From Monomorium pharaonis (Eukaryota; Arthropoda; Insecta; Hymenoptera; Formicidae): DNA of 64,000 nucleotides. Location: positions 21,568,046-21,632,045 of the forward strand of contig NC_050469.1 of NCBI RefSeq assembly GCF_013373865.1. Reading direction: 5' to 3'. Within the stretch, counting starts at the first letter, position 1. Each line of letters opens with the position of its first letter. The notes below the pieces were generated by a model. That model was not told the origin of the DNA, searched no databases, and saw only the letters and a list, made by a program, of their open reading frames with translations. The translations under genes were made by a program, and so were the position numbers. Shown here in pieces: positions 52,307-64,000 of the stretch.

Positions 52307-53826
52307 GCCGTCAGCGAGAGATCGACTCCCGGCGGAGCGGCGTCTCGGAAAATAGCGGTTGACTCCTAGCGAGCGCTCTCGGCGAGCAAAAGTTGCGAGC
52401 CGTTTTTTTTCTTTCCTCACCGCACGCACCTGTCTCCGTCGCCGCTAGCTGGTGCCCCGTGAGTCGTTTATCGCTGATAACTTCCAGCCGGTGGTACGGT
52501 AGCACACGGGAAACACCATGCAAAAACGCGACGGAAAGCGGGAATCACGTGTAGGACGGTCAGGCGCACGCACATCGGCAGCAGCACTAACGCAAGCACG
52601 ACGCGGCGTACGGTGTACCAGCCCGGTGTATATACACAATACAGATTACAGGGAGTATTATGGCCGCGTTCCTCACGTTCATGAATGAAACTAAGCACGC
52701 TACTAACTTCGCGTCGGCTAATTTCGGCCGGCGGCCGACGGCTTACGAATGAACGTAGCAGCAGCGAGTCACGTGACTCGACAGGTTCCGCCGCGCCTCG
52801 GCAAATGGCCGCGGTAGCTCGACTGGCCGCGCGAAAATTTAAACGCCAACATCCGTAATTGAAAATTGTTCCTGAAGATTACGGTCCCTTGTGGTATTTA
52901 AATGAGGTAATTAAACTAGAAAACTTTGCGAATTTGTTTTAAGTCGAAAATGTCTAATTTTATTTTTATTTCATTTCTCTTTGTGTAAATGTCAATAAAT
53001 TAATCGATTGAGATAAAATATTTTACGTTATGCGCGATCTCTTGAAATTTACACAATCCTGCTTGTGATGAAGAAGAACTGACAATTATATAAGAGTCTG
53101 CGTGACTATTAAAATTTAAATAATTAACTTATATTATAATATTGATTTTATAATTTTACATATTATTTTAAAATATATATGTGCATATGTGTGTACGATA
53201 CAATATTTGAATTTTATTCAAAGTTACACTTTTATTCCTGTCATCTGTATTTATATACGCAATTGATAAATAAGAGAAAAAAATTGTAGTGACATTCATA
53301 ATATTCTTGTCATAAATTTTATGTATGCTTTTACGCGAAGCATCTGTGTAACAAAAATTTAAATTATTTGATTACGTGCTGATTTTTAAATATTTACGAT
53401 TTTATGTCGCTGATCGAAAAAATTTTTATCGACAGTTGTCAAAGTCGATTGAAGTCTACTCTTCAATTACCTCAGAGTCTCATTAATAGATAGCGAAAAT
53501 TTCCTTAATAGCACTTCGTCAGAGATAATCGGAAAATATTAATGTGGCCAATGATCGATCTCTGTGATAATTAATAAATGTGCATTGGCCAAATTTAGCC
53601 GTGCAAGACTCGAATTTAATGCATTTAAAGTAGTTAATGTAATAAAATTAGAACGATGAAATACATATTACATAAGAAAAACCGATGAGGAAACATAAAA
53701 AATGACTTTCTCGTGGTTCGAATAATATTTGTAATTATTTATTCAATCACATCTAAACTTTCGCGATTTGAAAGAATTTGAGCCACAAGAATAACATTAC
53801 ATAATTATGAAGCAGCGTCTACGTAC

Positions 53827-53910
53827 CTGGCGATGACGCGTCTCCTTGTTATGGTTTCCACTCTCCAATGAACGGGAGTGATTCGATCAGTCGTCGTAGT
53901 CGGAGCAATA
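53827..53910 (-). other. Candidate non-coding first exon of the minus-strand gene
   Basis: On the minus strand a good donor (CGCCAG then GTACGT, GT at 53826-53825) closes a GC-rich stretch next to the POLE promoter region. The stretch carries a short upstream frame starting near 53900 and ending before the donor. It could be the 5' UTR exon that splices to the acceptor at 46315. The 5' edge is arbitrary and no other evidence supports it. Confidence 0.25.
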
Positions 53911-54279
53911 GATAATTCATAAGTGGATCAAAATATTGAAAGGCAAAAACTAATATTGAAAGAGACAGAGTTGTTACATTGGCCCTCGCGGGGGACGATC
54001 ACGCGTCGATTGGTTATGTCTCGACAAACGGATAACAAAAATCTCGATGTCAAGGGAATTTTGTTGAATGATACAAAGGCGACTCGCCGGAGTGGCAGGC
54101 AACGATGATCGCGCACTCAATGGCCGGGCCACGACGAATATATTCCCCGATGCGAGAAACGCTTGTGACGGTTTCTCGTACGCGTGATTCGCTCGCGAAA
54201 AGGTGTAACACGGGGAGAAACACGGAGGAGACGATCCAGTATGCGACGCGTCATAACCATCAGTAACCGCAATCGAGAC

Positions 54280-54785
54280 CGAGAGGCGCCAAATTGCGAT
54301 TTTCAAAACGGTCGGAGAATAAGCCAATCGCAAGCCGACCGTTTCAGTTGCACCTTCTGCACGCGACGCGAGCCGAGTGCAGGTTTGTGAGAAAGTAAAC
54401 ATCGATAGCGAAAAGCAAAAACTTTGGTACGCGTATCAAAGAATCTTTAAACTTATCTCTATTATATTACTTATAATTTTGTATTTAAACATATGACTGC
54501 ATGCCGTAATGATACTCCAGTTCGAAGGTTCCACCGACACTGCGACATAGAAATCTAATCCGCCAATCAGGAGACGACTTCTCGTCAATGGTGGTGAAAA
54601 AGGCGGGCTCCGATCAGCTGCGACAGCTTACAACGTGCCAATATGCAACAGGCGGACGCACGATGATGACACGTTTGTTTGCTGCTTCGAACGGTTTTTC
54701 GATGTTATTACTCGACTGTTAACACTTACCCAGTATATACTTCGAAAACACGTCGTCTACTACTTGTTCGCTGCGTGTCGTCGAA
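54280..54785 (+). promoter_or_regulatory. POLE promoter and 5' UTR region with E2F, DRE-like and CCAAT sites
   Basis: This GC-rich stretch precedes the POLE start. It holds an exact E2F consensus in reverse (GCGCCAAA, 54286-54293, i.e. TTTGGCGC), a DRE-like ATCGATA at 54401-54407 (seven of eight bases of TATCGATA), CCAAT boxes at 54324-54328 and 54563-54567, and a GGCGGG box near 54602-54607. No TATA box is evident. E2F and DREF control replication genes in Drosophila, so S-phase regulation is a reasonable inference. The same interval may also drive minus-strand transcription. Confidence 0.55.
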
Positions 54786-57700
54786 ATGGAAACTTTGCAA
54801 AACACCGGAGCCGTCCGTCCTCCTAAGGCAATCAACAAGAGAAATCCGAATCAAGAGACCAGTGCTTCAGGGTACGATGATAATCTCGGAGGCTCGTTTT
54901 CATTTGACTTTGCCTGCGCTTTCTCGTCTAAATTTCTTGATATTTCAGGGAAAATGCACTGGGAAGGTTGCTCGAGATCAAAGAAGACATCAGAATCGAC
55001 TCCGTGTACGGATTCCGTCGAGTCACCGACTCGAAAGAGAGGATAGGATTTTTACTCAACATGCACGCGGTAAGGAAGACCGAAGGCGACAATCTCCTTC
55101 GTACAATTAATAATATTTATATGCCTTTCTCCATAGACGGAGATCGTGGAGGATGACAAGCGTCTACTGAGTGGTGTGGATTATTACTTTATTGAGGAAG
55201 ACGCCACCAGGTTCAAAGTGTCATTGCCGTTTTCACCGTACTTTTATATTTTATGTCGCAAGGATACGTTTGAGGAAGTGTCGACGTTTTTGTCTAAGAA
55301 GTACATGGGAATTTTGACAAAAATCGAGACTGTTTACAAGGAGGATCTCGATTTGGTAAGCTGCGCTCTTAATCAATACAATTACATAGATAATAATAAT
55401 CAATAATATTAAAAAAATTGGATTAGACTATCTTTTTTCTATTATATTTTTATTTTTATTTTATTTTTTAAATTATTTCAGCCTAATCACTTGATTGGTT
55501 TAAAACAAAAATATCTAAAGCTTTTCTTTGCAAATATTGTTGATTTAACAAAAGTTAAGCGTGATATTATGCGCGTTGTTAAAGTTAATAAAGAGCGAGA
55601 GAAAAGCAATACTTACTATACAAACATGCTAGCAACTACTTTGCAGTCAAACGAACAGGATGGTGGTAGACAAACTTTAGGTCATATGGACAATATTCTT
55701 GATATTAGGTAACCACATTCCTTTTCCAATTCTCCCTTTCTTTTCTTATTAATACATGTAATTTTTTAAATATTTATTAATTTTCTTACCATTATCTCAT
55801 AAACACATTGCGTAACAAAATATAATTGTTTAGGGAATATGACGTACCTCATCATGTGCGAGTATCTATAGATGCTAACATCTTCTGTGGAATTTGGTAC
55901 TCTGTAAAGACCAGAGGAAATGATCCACCTATAATCACGCGAAAGGAAGACATGATTGAACCACCTGAACCTATTGTATTAGCATACGATATTGAAACTA
56001 CAAAACTGCCATTAAAGTTTCCAGATGCCAATATCGATCAGATTATGATGATATCATATATGATAGATGGGCAGGTAATGTATTACAATATACAAGTATT
56101 AACTTATATATTGTATAATTTTTCAAATTAATAATAATTATGTGAATATTAAATAATATATAATCTAATTATTTATTAGATAAATAGATTATTTTATTTT
56201 TATTACTGTTTTTAAAGAGAATTCTTGTTTTTAATATATTTTACTTAGGGATATTTAATAACAAATAGAGAATTAATCTCTGCGGACATACAAAATTTTG
56301 AATATACACCAAAACCGGAATTTGAAGGCCCTTTTACAATATTCAATGAGCCTAATGAGAAAGCAACTATAGCAAGATTTTTCGATCATATTAATGAAAT
56401 AAGGCCACATATATTTGTAACATATAACGGTGATTTCTTCGATTGGCCGTTTGTCGAAGCTCGAGCGGCTATACATAACATGGATATGAAAGAGAAAATT
56501 GGTTTCGCTAAAAATCGCGAAGGTGTTTATGTCAGTAGAGCTGCTATGCACATGGATTGTCTATGGTAATTATTCTGAGATATAGTATTTTTTTACAATT
56601 ATTCTACATTACTCTGCAAATATTCTTATTGTAAAACGTTTTTTAGTTGGGTAAGACGTGACTCTTATCTCCCAGTGGGTTCTCAAAACTTAAAAGCTGT
56701 CGCTAAAGCTAAGTTAAGATATGATCCAGTGGAACTTGATCCAGAAGAGATGTGCAGATTAGCATCGGAAGAACCTGAAGTACTCGCAAACTACTCTGTC
56801 TCTGATGCTGTGGCAACATTTTATCTGTATCAGAAATATATTCATCCCTTCATATTTGCTTTGTGCACTATTATTCCTATGGAACCTGATGAAGTAAGTA
56901 AAACATTAGTTGATATATGCTTTTGTTCAAATAATAATTTACATTTTAATTTATTTCTAGGTTCTTAGAAAAGGATCTGGTACACTGTGTGAATCACTTC
57001 TTATGGTACAAGCTTTTCAAGCTAATATTATATTTCCTAACAAACAAGAAACTGAACTAAATAAACTGACGAAAGATGGTCACTTATTGGACCAAGAGAC
57101 CTATGTAGGTGGACACGTGGAAGCTCTGGAATCTGGTGTTTTTAGAGCCGACATTCCATGCCGTTTCAAAATTGTGCCGAGCGCTGTAGATGAATTAATC
57201 AAGGGTGTAGAAAATGCCTTGAAACATACGATACAAGAAGAGGAAAAAGTACCGATCGATATGGTTACGAATTTTAATGAAATAGTAGACGAAGTTAAAG
57301 AAAAATTAAAGGAACTTAAAAATCAACCTTTGAGATTAGAAAATCCTGTAATTTATCACTTGGATGTAGGCGCTATGTATCCCAATATAATTTTGACTAA
57401 TAGACTACAACCTTCCGCAATTGTAAATGAAATGGACTGCGCGGTGTGCGATTATAATAAACCTGACGCTCTTTGCCAAAGAAAAATGAAATGGATGTGG
57501 AGAGGCGAATATTGTAAGTTTTAGTATATCATACTATCACAAGTTATCTTTACAGTATCAAACTTATTACTTTTTCTTCGATTTATGCTGTAATTATTGT
57601 TAATTCTAGTGGCTGCAAGTTTGGGTGAATTTCAAAGAGTAAAGCAACAATTGGAAACTGAAAAATTTCCACCGCAATTTCCTGGTGGTGCTAAGAGAGC

Positions 57701-60700
57701 TTTTCATGAATTAACTACAAAGGAACAAGCTACGTATCAAAAGAACAGGCTTACCGAGTATTGTAAAAAAGCTTATAAGAAAGTTAAAATTACCAGAATG
57801 GAAGAGCGAACACAAACAATCTGTCAAAAGGAGAATTCATTTTATGTTGACACTGTGAGAGCATTCAGAGATAGAAGATATGAGTATAAAGGGTTAACCA
57901 AAGTTGCTAAGCGGCAAGTAGCAACGGCAATCGCGAAAGGAGATGCGGCTGACATAAAATCTGCCAAGAATAGAGAAGTTTTGTATGATTCTCTTCAGCT
58001 TGCTCACAAATGTATTCTTAATTCTTTCTATGGCTATGTTATGAGAAAAGGGTAAGTCTTTAAAATAGAATACACGATAATATTAATACATATTAATACT
58101 TACGTATTTTTTACTATTTTTACTGTATCCTTGAATTTATTATTTTTGAAAGTTTTAACTTTTTTTATTCATCACTTTATAATTATATTACAGAGCACGA
58201 TGGCATAGCATGGAAATGGGTGGCATTGTATGTTACACAGGAGCTCATATTATTATGAAAGCTAGAGAAATCATAGAACAGATTGGTCGCCCATTAGAAC
58301 TGGATACCGATGGCATATGGTGCATATTACCTGCGTCTTTTCCAGACTCTATTGTAGTTCACACTACTCATGAAAAGAAGTCAAAATTTACAATTTCGTA
58401 CCCGAATGCAGTTCTCAATTTCATGGTGAAGGTATGTATAAATGTATGAATCAAGAAGTAGTTTCTTTTTGTTTTGACTTCTATACTTTTTCGTTTTATA
58501 GGATCAATTTACTAATAAAGTATATCATGATCTCGTGGATAAGGATAATTTAACATACGAAATCAGAAGTGAAAATTCGATATTTTTTGAAGTTGATGGG
58601 CCGTATCTAGCAATGGTGTTACCCGCTGCTAAAGAAGAAGGAAAGAAATTAAAGAAACGATATGCAGTTTTTAATTTTGACGGTTCGTTAGCCGAACTAA
58701 AAGGATTTGAAGTAAAAAGGAGGGGTGAATTGCAACTCATAAAAATTTTTCAAGCTTCTGTTTTTGAATCCTTCTTAAAAGGAAATACGTTAGAAGAATG
58801 TTACGCTTCGGTCGCGAAGGACGCAGATTATTGGCTGGATTTGCTATACAGTAAGTGTGCGAATATGCCTGATTCCGAATTGTTCGAACTTATATCCGAG
58901 AATAAATCTATGTCGCGTAAGCTAGAAGAATATGGTGCACAGAAATCCACATCGATTTCTACGGCTAAAAGATTAGCCGAATTCTTAGGCGACGAAATGG
59001 TTAAAGACGCAGGTTTAGCTTGTAGATACATTATAGCGAATAAACCACAAAGCGCGCCAGTTACCGAGCGTGCAATACCATTGGCTATCTTTCAGTCGGA
59101 ACCGGCTGTGCGAAAACATTACTTGAAAAAGTGGTTAAAGGATCCTACATTGTACAGCGATGATATAAGGGACATTTTGGACTGGAATTATTACATTGAA
59201 CGGCTCGGGAGCGCTATTCAAAAAATAATCACTATACCAGCGGCGATGCAAGGCTTATCTAATCCAGTTCCACGGGTGCAACATCCACCTTGGCTGCATA
59301 AGAAAGTGATGGAGAAGAGTACATCCCATCGCCAGAAGAAAATTACAGATACATTTTCGGTAGTAGTTAAAGATACTTCGCATGCAAGCAATGCCGAAGA
59401 AGCTCGTGATATTGAAGATCTCGCAGGACCGTCTACTAGCTTCAAGACTCCAATTTCGGTTATTAATAAAAGAAAAAGGCAGCATTTGGACGAAGATGAG
59501 GCGTTCAGAGCCAAAAGTTGGAAAGAAGCCCTGGGTTCACCTCCTCCCAGGGGGACAACAAGAGAAGAGAAAATTAAGTGGTTGGAGTTTCATAAGAAAA
59601 AGTGGGCCTTTCAGGCTAAACAGAGGCATCAGCATCGACAGAAGAGGAGCAGGACAGATGAAACTGACGGAATCACCTGGGGAGTTATACGAAATACGAA
59701 TACATCTACCATGACTGGCTTCTTGAGACGCGCTCAGAGAAAGTTATTGGAAACCCCATGGCAAATTATTCAGTTGTCAGAAACAGGTGAACCAGGCATG
59801 TTTCGATTGTGGATACTGGTCGACACGCAGCTGCATCAAGTACGGCTCGTTGTACCTCGCGTATTTTACGTGAACACTCGCAAAGCGAGACCCGATCCAG
59901 GGCCAAACGAGCTTTGGAAGAAGAGTTTCAAATCTTTACCACGCTCCCGTCCAGTGTATAATTTGTATCGATATTCTCTACCGGAATCTTTGTTTCAAGA
60001 GCACAGTCTGGAACTCCTAGAGGACTTGAGTAAACCAGAAATTGAAGGAATCTATGAGACGCAAATGTCGTTGGAATTTCGAGCTATATTGCAGTTGGGA
60101 TGCATATGCATAGTTGATCCGCGTGTCGCGCGTAAAATGGCAGATGGAGCTGATACCTTCATTCTAGATCAGTTGGAATATAAGAGCATCGCTTTTCAAC
60201 CTTATCTCACTCAGCCGATCAACTACATATTTCTCTATCATCATTGGAGTTCAAATCATCAAAGAGCACTATGGGGCTTATTCTTAAATGCCAGTAAGAG
60301 AGCTTATGTATTTGTCTTAGATTCAGTCGCTTCGAATCAACTGCCCAACATGAATACCTTGTACATGACCGAACGAAAAGCAACAGTGGAAAAAAATGGC
60401 GAAGATCAGATAAACAAATTGCCTAAAACTATGCAATTCGTGGTGCAAGTTGAAACAAACTTTCAACAGGTGTGTCGTACATTGCAAGCAGCTTTGACTA
60501 CATATAAAAACGAAAACCGTGGCGCTACGATTATTATTAATCAAACCGCTCTCGACAAAACCGTGTTAACTACCGAAATGCCACTTCTCAATGAATTCCC
60601 TCTGGTCAGCACACACGTACGAGACGCTGAGAATCTGTATGGCACGTTAGAATGGCAGAAGACTGGTGCGAAAGAGATGGTCAGACATTTCCTGAAGAGT

Positions 60701-61437
60701 CAACAAATCATAGAATTAAACATGGAACAAAGCCGCTTTTACCACGCACCTATCGGTAACGTACCCGCGGATGCCACACTCTTCGGCGCGGATTTATTCT
60801 ACGCCAGACATTTGTACAGGAACAATTTTGTCCTATGGTGCTCATCTACAGAGAAGCCCGATTTAGGTGGCAGCGAGAACGATGATAATAGGCTATTAAC
60901 AGATTTCGAAGAAAGTTCGTGTTGCGCCGCGAACAATCCGGGCACATATTCCAGTGTTTGTGTCCAATTAACTGTAGAAAGTTTGGCTATCAATGCATTG
61001 ATGCAATACCACCACATTCACGATATAGACGGAACCAGCGCATTCGTAGCGTTTCACAATCAACAACGTCCATCCGTTCAGGTCAGTCTTATACAACTAA
61101 CTATAAGTAAAACTTGTTTTAAAAAACGTATCCGTAAATATACCTCGTATCTCTAAATTAACAATAATATCTTTTTTAACTCTTTTCGAATAATTTAATT
61201 TCTTTGAATTTTTTAATGTTTTAATTATATAAAATTGGATTATTTTAACAGGACATGGCAATGGGTGCTGACGCCGCGACAATTATTCCCAGCTACGACG
61301 AAATTACTTTATGCAATCCAGCGTTCAAAACATTGCGAAGCACGGTAAATGCATGGTTGCTCGATGTAGCCGTTTATAAAAACAAATTCGCAGACTACCA
61401 ACTGATTCACTTCTATCGGTATTGTTATTTGTACTAA

Positions 61438-61485
<48 letters not shown>

Positions 61486-63266
61486 CTAGTTTATTGTATA
61501 AAAAAATATATCTGCATGCAAACATTCGATTCCAGATGGCTGAGATCTTCAAATGCTTTACTTTACGATCCTGCCCTACGCCGTACCCTACACACTTACA
61601 TGAAAAAGTTATATATACAATTAATAGCAGAGTTCAAAACATTAGGTTGTATTATAGTCTTTGCAAATTTTAACAAAATTATTGTATGCACGAAGAAGAG
61701 ATCTGTGAGAGATGCATTAGGCTACATAGGCTTTGTTGTTCAAACCATAAATAACAAGGAGCTGTTTCACAGTATTGATATTAATTATGATCAATGTTGG
61801 GAATATCTAATATGGCTTGACTTGGTACGTTGATTTATTATTTATTAGATTCATGAAACAATATTCTGTGTAAAGTAAATTTGCAAACTTACATATTTGA
61901 TTTATTGAACAGCATAACCATGCTGGTATTAAAGGGCATACCGCATCTAATGATGCAGAAGACGATGAGAATAATGACGATGATAATATGGTAAGAAATA
62001 AAAATTAGATTTTTTATAAATCATTTTGCACATAGTTCTTGACGTTAATTTCTTACGTACTGAATTATTTTTGTTTAGCCTCAAATAATGATGAATTGGA
62101 GTTTGGAGGAATGCCTGCCTAAGGAAGCAGGATGTCAAGCAAGTTTTAAAGCTATAATAGCGGGATATATAAACGCAGTGTATCAATGTATGATTGAGAA
62201 TGAAGCCAATAATACTGTAAAACCGAGAAGAAGACATAGTCAGAGCCAATCGTTTATAGCACCGCTTGGTCTAGGTGCATTGGAAAATACAGCCGAGTTT
62301 GCAAAAAAATTGATATCAGGAGAAATGTCTCAACGATTGTTCAAGTATATATTTACATATTTTATATGGTTTTCAAAACTGATATAAAATTTTTATATAA
62401 GAAGGAATAAAGTAAATAGTATTGAAATTATGTATATATGGAGACTCAGTAGTGCTATTGGCCTCTAATTTTTTATTATTTGCAGAATAACCCAAAAAAT
62501 ACATCGAAATTTGCCTGAAAAAACATTGACTCTCGAGGAGTATCCTAATTTGGATATGGGTGGAAAAGAAAGTATAAAGATCAATCCTGCGCTTGAATTA
62601 ATCAAAGCAATATGCAAGGTAATATCACGCTTTATAAATATTTCAAATTAAGATATTAAGAACTTTTGTATCTCTCAGGTTTTATCTTTGGACAAAGAGG
62701 TGGAGAACGAGGTTTATAACTTAAAGTCAAATCTATTACGATTAATTGGTGTTGGTAGCTATGGTGACAATGTTGAGTGGAAAGAACCATGTATTTCTCT
62801 TGTTTTACCAGAAATTATATGTAAAACATGCAATCACACGAGAGATATTGATCTTTGTAAAGATGAATATTATACAAATGAAAATAACAGGTATGTTAGA
62901 TGTGCAATTAATGTTATTAAGATATATGCTTTATGTTATTATTATAATTAATATTATTATAGGTGCATGTGGAAATGTCCTATCTGTGATCATTCTTATG
63001 ATAATACAGAAATAGAATTTTCATTGATCGACAAATTGAATCGCAAAAGTATGGGTTACGTGTTGCAAGATCTACAGTGTCGAAAGTGTAAGGAAATCAA
63101 ACGAGAAAACATGAATGTGTTATGTTCTTGCTCAGGCGAATACGATAATTTAATTTCGCGAAACGAAATCACGATGTATGTAAATATATGTAAATCTATA
63201 GCCACCAAATGTAAAATGAATATTTTAGCAGAGATAGTGGAGAACACGAAACTCTTTACCGGTTAG
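54786..63266 (+). CDS. POLE: DNA polymerase epsilon catalytic subunit, 18 coding exons, complete
   Basis: Catalytic subunit of the nuclear leading-strand replicase, a B-family polymerase with 3'-5' proofreading. My exon model, all GT-AG and in phase: 54786-54871, 54949-55069, 55137-55355, 55482-55708, 55834-56074, 56249-56565, 56647-56893, 56961-57513, 57610-58051, 58194-58431, 58502-61081, 61252-61418, 61536-61824, 61913-61990, 62079-62344, 62486-62618, 62679-62890, 62963-63266. This totals 6,720 nt, or 2,239 residues; human POLE has 2,286. Seen in the translation: exonuclease motif I DIETTK (D270, E272), motif II with D363, motif III with Y453 and D457; polymerase motif A at D621 and motif C LDTDG (D855, D857); Fe-S (CysX) cysteines 646, 649, 658 and 742; a PIP-like QKKITDTF at 1175-1182; the inactive second polymerase half (DUF1744) from about 1300; and C-terminal zinc sites C2116/2119/2144/2147 and C2178/2181/2193/2195. 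The start ATG has a good context (A at -3, G at +4), and an in-frame stop lies 66 bases upstream. Confidence 0.97.
61441..61483. repeat. (TA)21 microsatellite in POLE intron 12
   Basis: A 43-base perfect TA run starting 22 bases after the exon 12 donor and ending about 52 bases before the exon 13 acceptor; it occupies over a third of this 117-base intron. Confidence 0.95.
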
Positions 63267-63303
63267 TAATTAAGTTAAGAATAATATAGTGGTCCCCTTT
63301 CTT

Positions 63304-63321
63304 TTTATTCGATAATTTATT
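63304..63321 (-). terminator. Probable CF6 polyadenylation signals (two AATAAA)
   Basis: On the minus strand AATAAA occurs at 63321-63316 and 63309-63304, about 160-175 bases past the CF6 stop; a weaker ATTAAA lies at 63434-63429. If the AATAAA copies are used, the CF6 transcript runs to within about 25 bases of the POLE stop codon. Confidence 0.35.
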
Positions 63322-63380
63322 TCACTAAATTTATTAATTTGTTTTAATTGTTTTGTATTATTTAGGTTGATAAAAAAGAG

Positions 63381-63386
63381 ATTAAA
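63381..63386 (+). terminator. Probable POLE polyadenylation signal (ATTAAA)
   Basis: This is the only good hexamer variant in the first 200 bases after the POLE stop, 115 bases downstream; no AATAAA is seen on this strand before about 63874. Use is inferred. Confidence 0.35.
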
Positions 63387-63481
63387 GTAATTTATAGCAT
63401 ATGTATTTTTATGGTGAATTACTTAATATTTAATAGTTCAACAGTACATGAATGTTCTATAATACATACTGACGTATACAT

Positions 63482-63797
63482 TCACTTTTTTTTACCCGTG
63501 TCTACAGGTGGATCTAAAACAAAGTGTAGTGTATGTTAATCATTTTAACTATGTGTACATATACTTGCATGTAAAATTTGTAATAAGTCTTTAATATAAA
63601 AGTAACAAATACCTATATGGAAAGATACGTAAATATATATTTGAAATATGAGTAAAAGTAATGTACCTTCAAATTTAAACTGAGGAAATTGTGCCATATC
63701 TACTCCTGGACCACCGCCATATTGCCCTTTGATTTTGTCCAATTCGGATTCCCATTCTTTTGTAATTTCTGGACTGGGGTCAACTAATTTCCCTTCT
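63482..63797 (-). CDS. ATPsynCF6: ATP synthase coupling factor 6, mitochondrial (3' two coding exons, partial)
   Basis: Subunit F6 of the mitochondrial F1Fo ATP synthase, part of the peripheral stalk linking F1 to Fo. The penultimate exon (about 63667-63797) encodes a stretch containing GKLVDPSPEI, QYGGGPGVDM and QFPQFKFE; the last part matches the family's C-terminal block, which in mammals reads NTFPTFKFEDPKFE. A GT donor follows at 63666. After an intron of about 150 bases a clean acceptor (TTGTTTTAG) leads to the last exon, 63482-63513, which completes the Asp codon and ends DPPVDTGKKK then TGA. The exact 5' edge of the penultimate exon is uncertain by two bases because AAG and GAG compete as acceptors. 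The mitochondrial presequence and N-terminal half lie beyond the right edge. The gene is convergent with POLE. Confidence 0.9.
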
Positions 63798-64000
63798 CTT
63801 TAAATTGAAGAAAATTTTTTGTAAAGCATTACATTTGATATTCGTTTTGATCAATTCTAGCATAATATTGCAAAAATAAATGGCATAATCATAAAAAGTA
63901 ATATTAGTTAATAAATCTGATTTATTAATTCCATTTTATTATTAATTTCATAGTTATATAAAATACTCTACTGTCTTTAACTCTATTTTAACTTTATTTT

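Larger units (their letters stand above)
46316..53826. other. Upstream intronic or intergenic sequence with a CpG island at 51.9-52.9 kb
   Basis: Mostly AT-rich. 50520-50810 and 51890-52880 are GC-rich; the latter is open on both strands and is a candidate alternative promoter for the minus-strand gene. The plus-strand candidate exon at 47220 lies here. Confidence 0.45.

Noticed and set aside
54679..55156. Other plus-strand frames over the first POLE exons
   Set aside because: They read through introns 1 and 2 in the wrong register; the in-frame splice model matches POLE throughout.
1..64000. CRISPR arrays, rRNA, tRNA, histone or snRNA genes
   Set aside because: No regularly spaced repeats, no cloverleaf with a proper T-loop sequence, and no known RNA gene core seen by eye; a covariance-model scan would be needed to exclude small RNAs fully.

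Overview
The window looks like animal nuclear DNA from an arthropod, most likely an insect and probably a hymenopteran (ant, bee or wasp). The reasons are an AT-rich background broken by many short GC- and CpG-rich islands, abundant microsatellites, genes split by short GT-AG introns in one place and by very long introns in another, and insect-like versions of the two proteins that can be recognised. There are no bacterial-type operons, CRISPR arrays, rRNA genes or convincing tRNA genes. The species call is an inference.

Bases 1 to about 53,800 hold almost no recognisable coding sequence. The best explanation is that this is the 5' part of one very large minus-strand gene. Two good coding exons can be seen: a start-codon exon (46205-46315) and a second exon (37944-38148), joined in phase across an intron of about 8 kb. 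The next exon is not in the window. Near the left edge, at 2378-2390, a textbook recursive-splice (ratchet) site on the same strand is followed by a 53-base RS-exon donor, which fits an intron of more than 35 kb running off the left end. The gene may be the ETS transcription factor pointed, but this is tentative. The rest of this half is intronic or intergenic sequence: GC islands with chance open frames, at least four inverted-repeat (MITE-like) elements including a 318-bp foldback with a 10-bp target duplication, a diverged dispersed repeat in several copies, and many microsatellites.

Bases 53,800-54,785 form a GC-rich, probably bidirectional promoter. It carries an exact E2F-type site, a DRE-like site and two CCAAT boxes, a set that suits the replication gene to its right.

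Bases 54,786-63,266 hold a complete 18-exon plus-strand gene for the catalytic subunit of DNA polymerase epsilon (2,239 residues by my splice model), with all exonuclease, polymerase, Fe-S and C-terminal zinc-binding residues intact. At 63,482-63,797, facing it on the minus strand, are the last two coding exons of mitochondrial ATP synthase coupling factor 6. The stop codons are only 215 bp apart and the 3' UTRs probably overlap.
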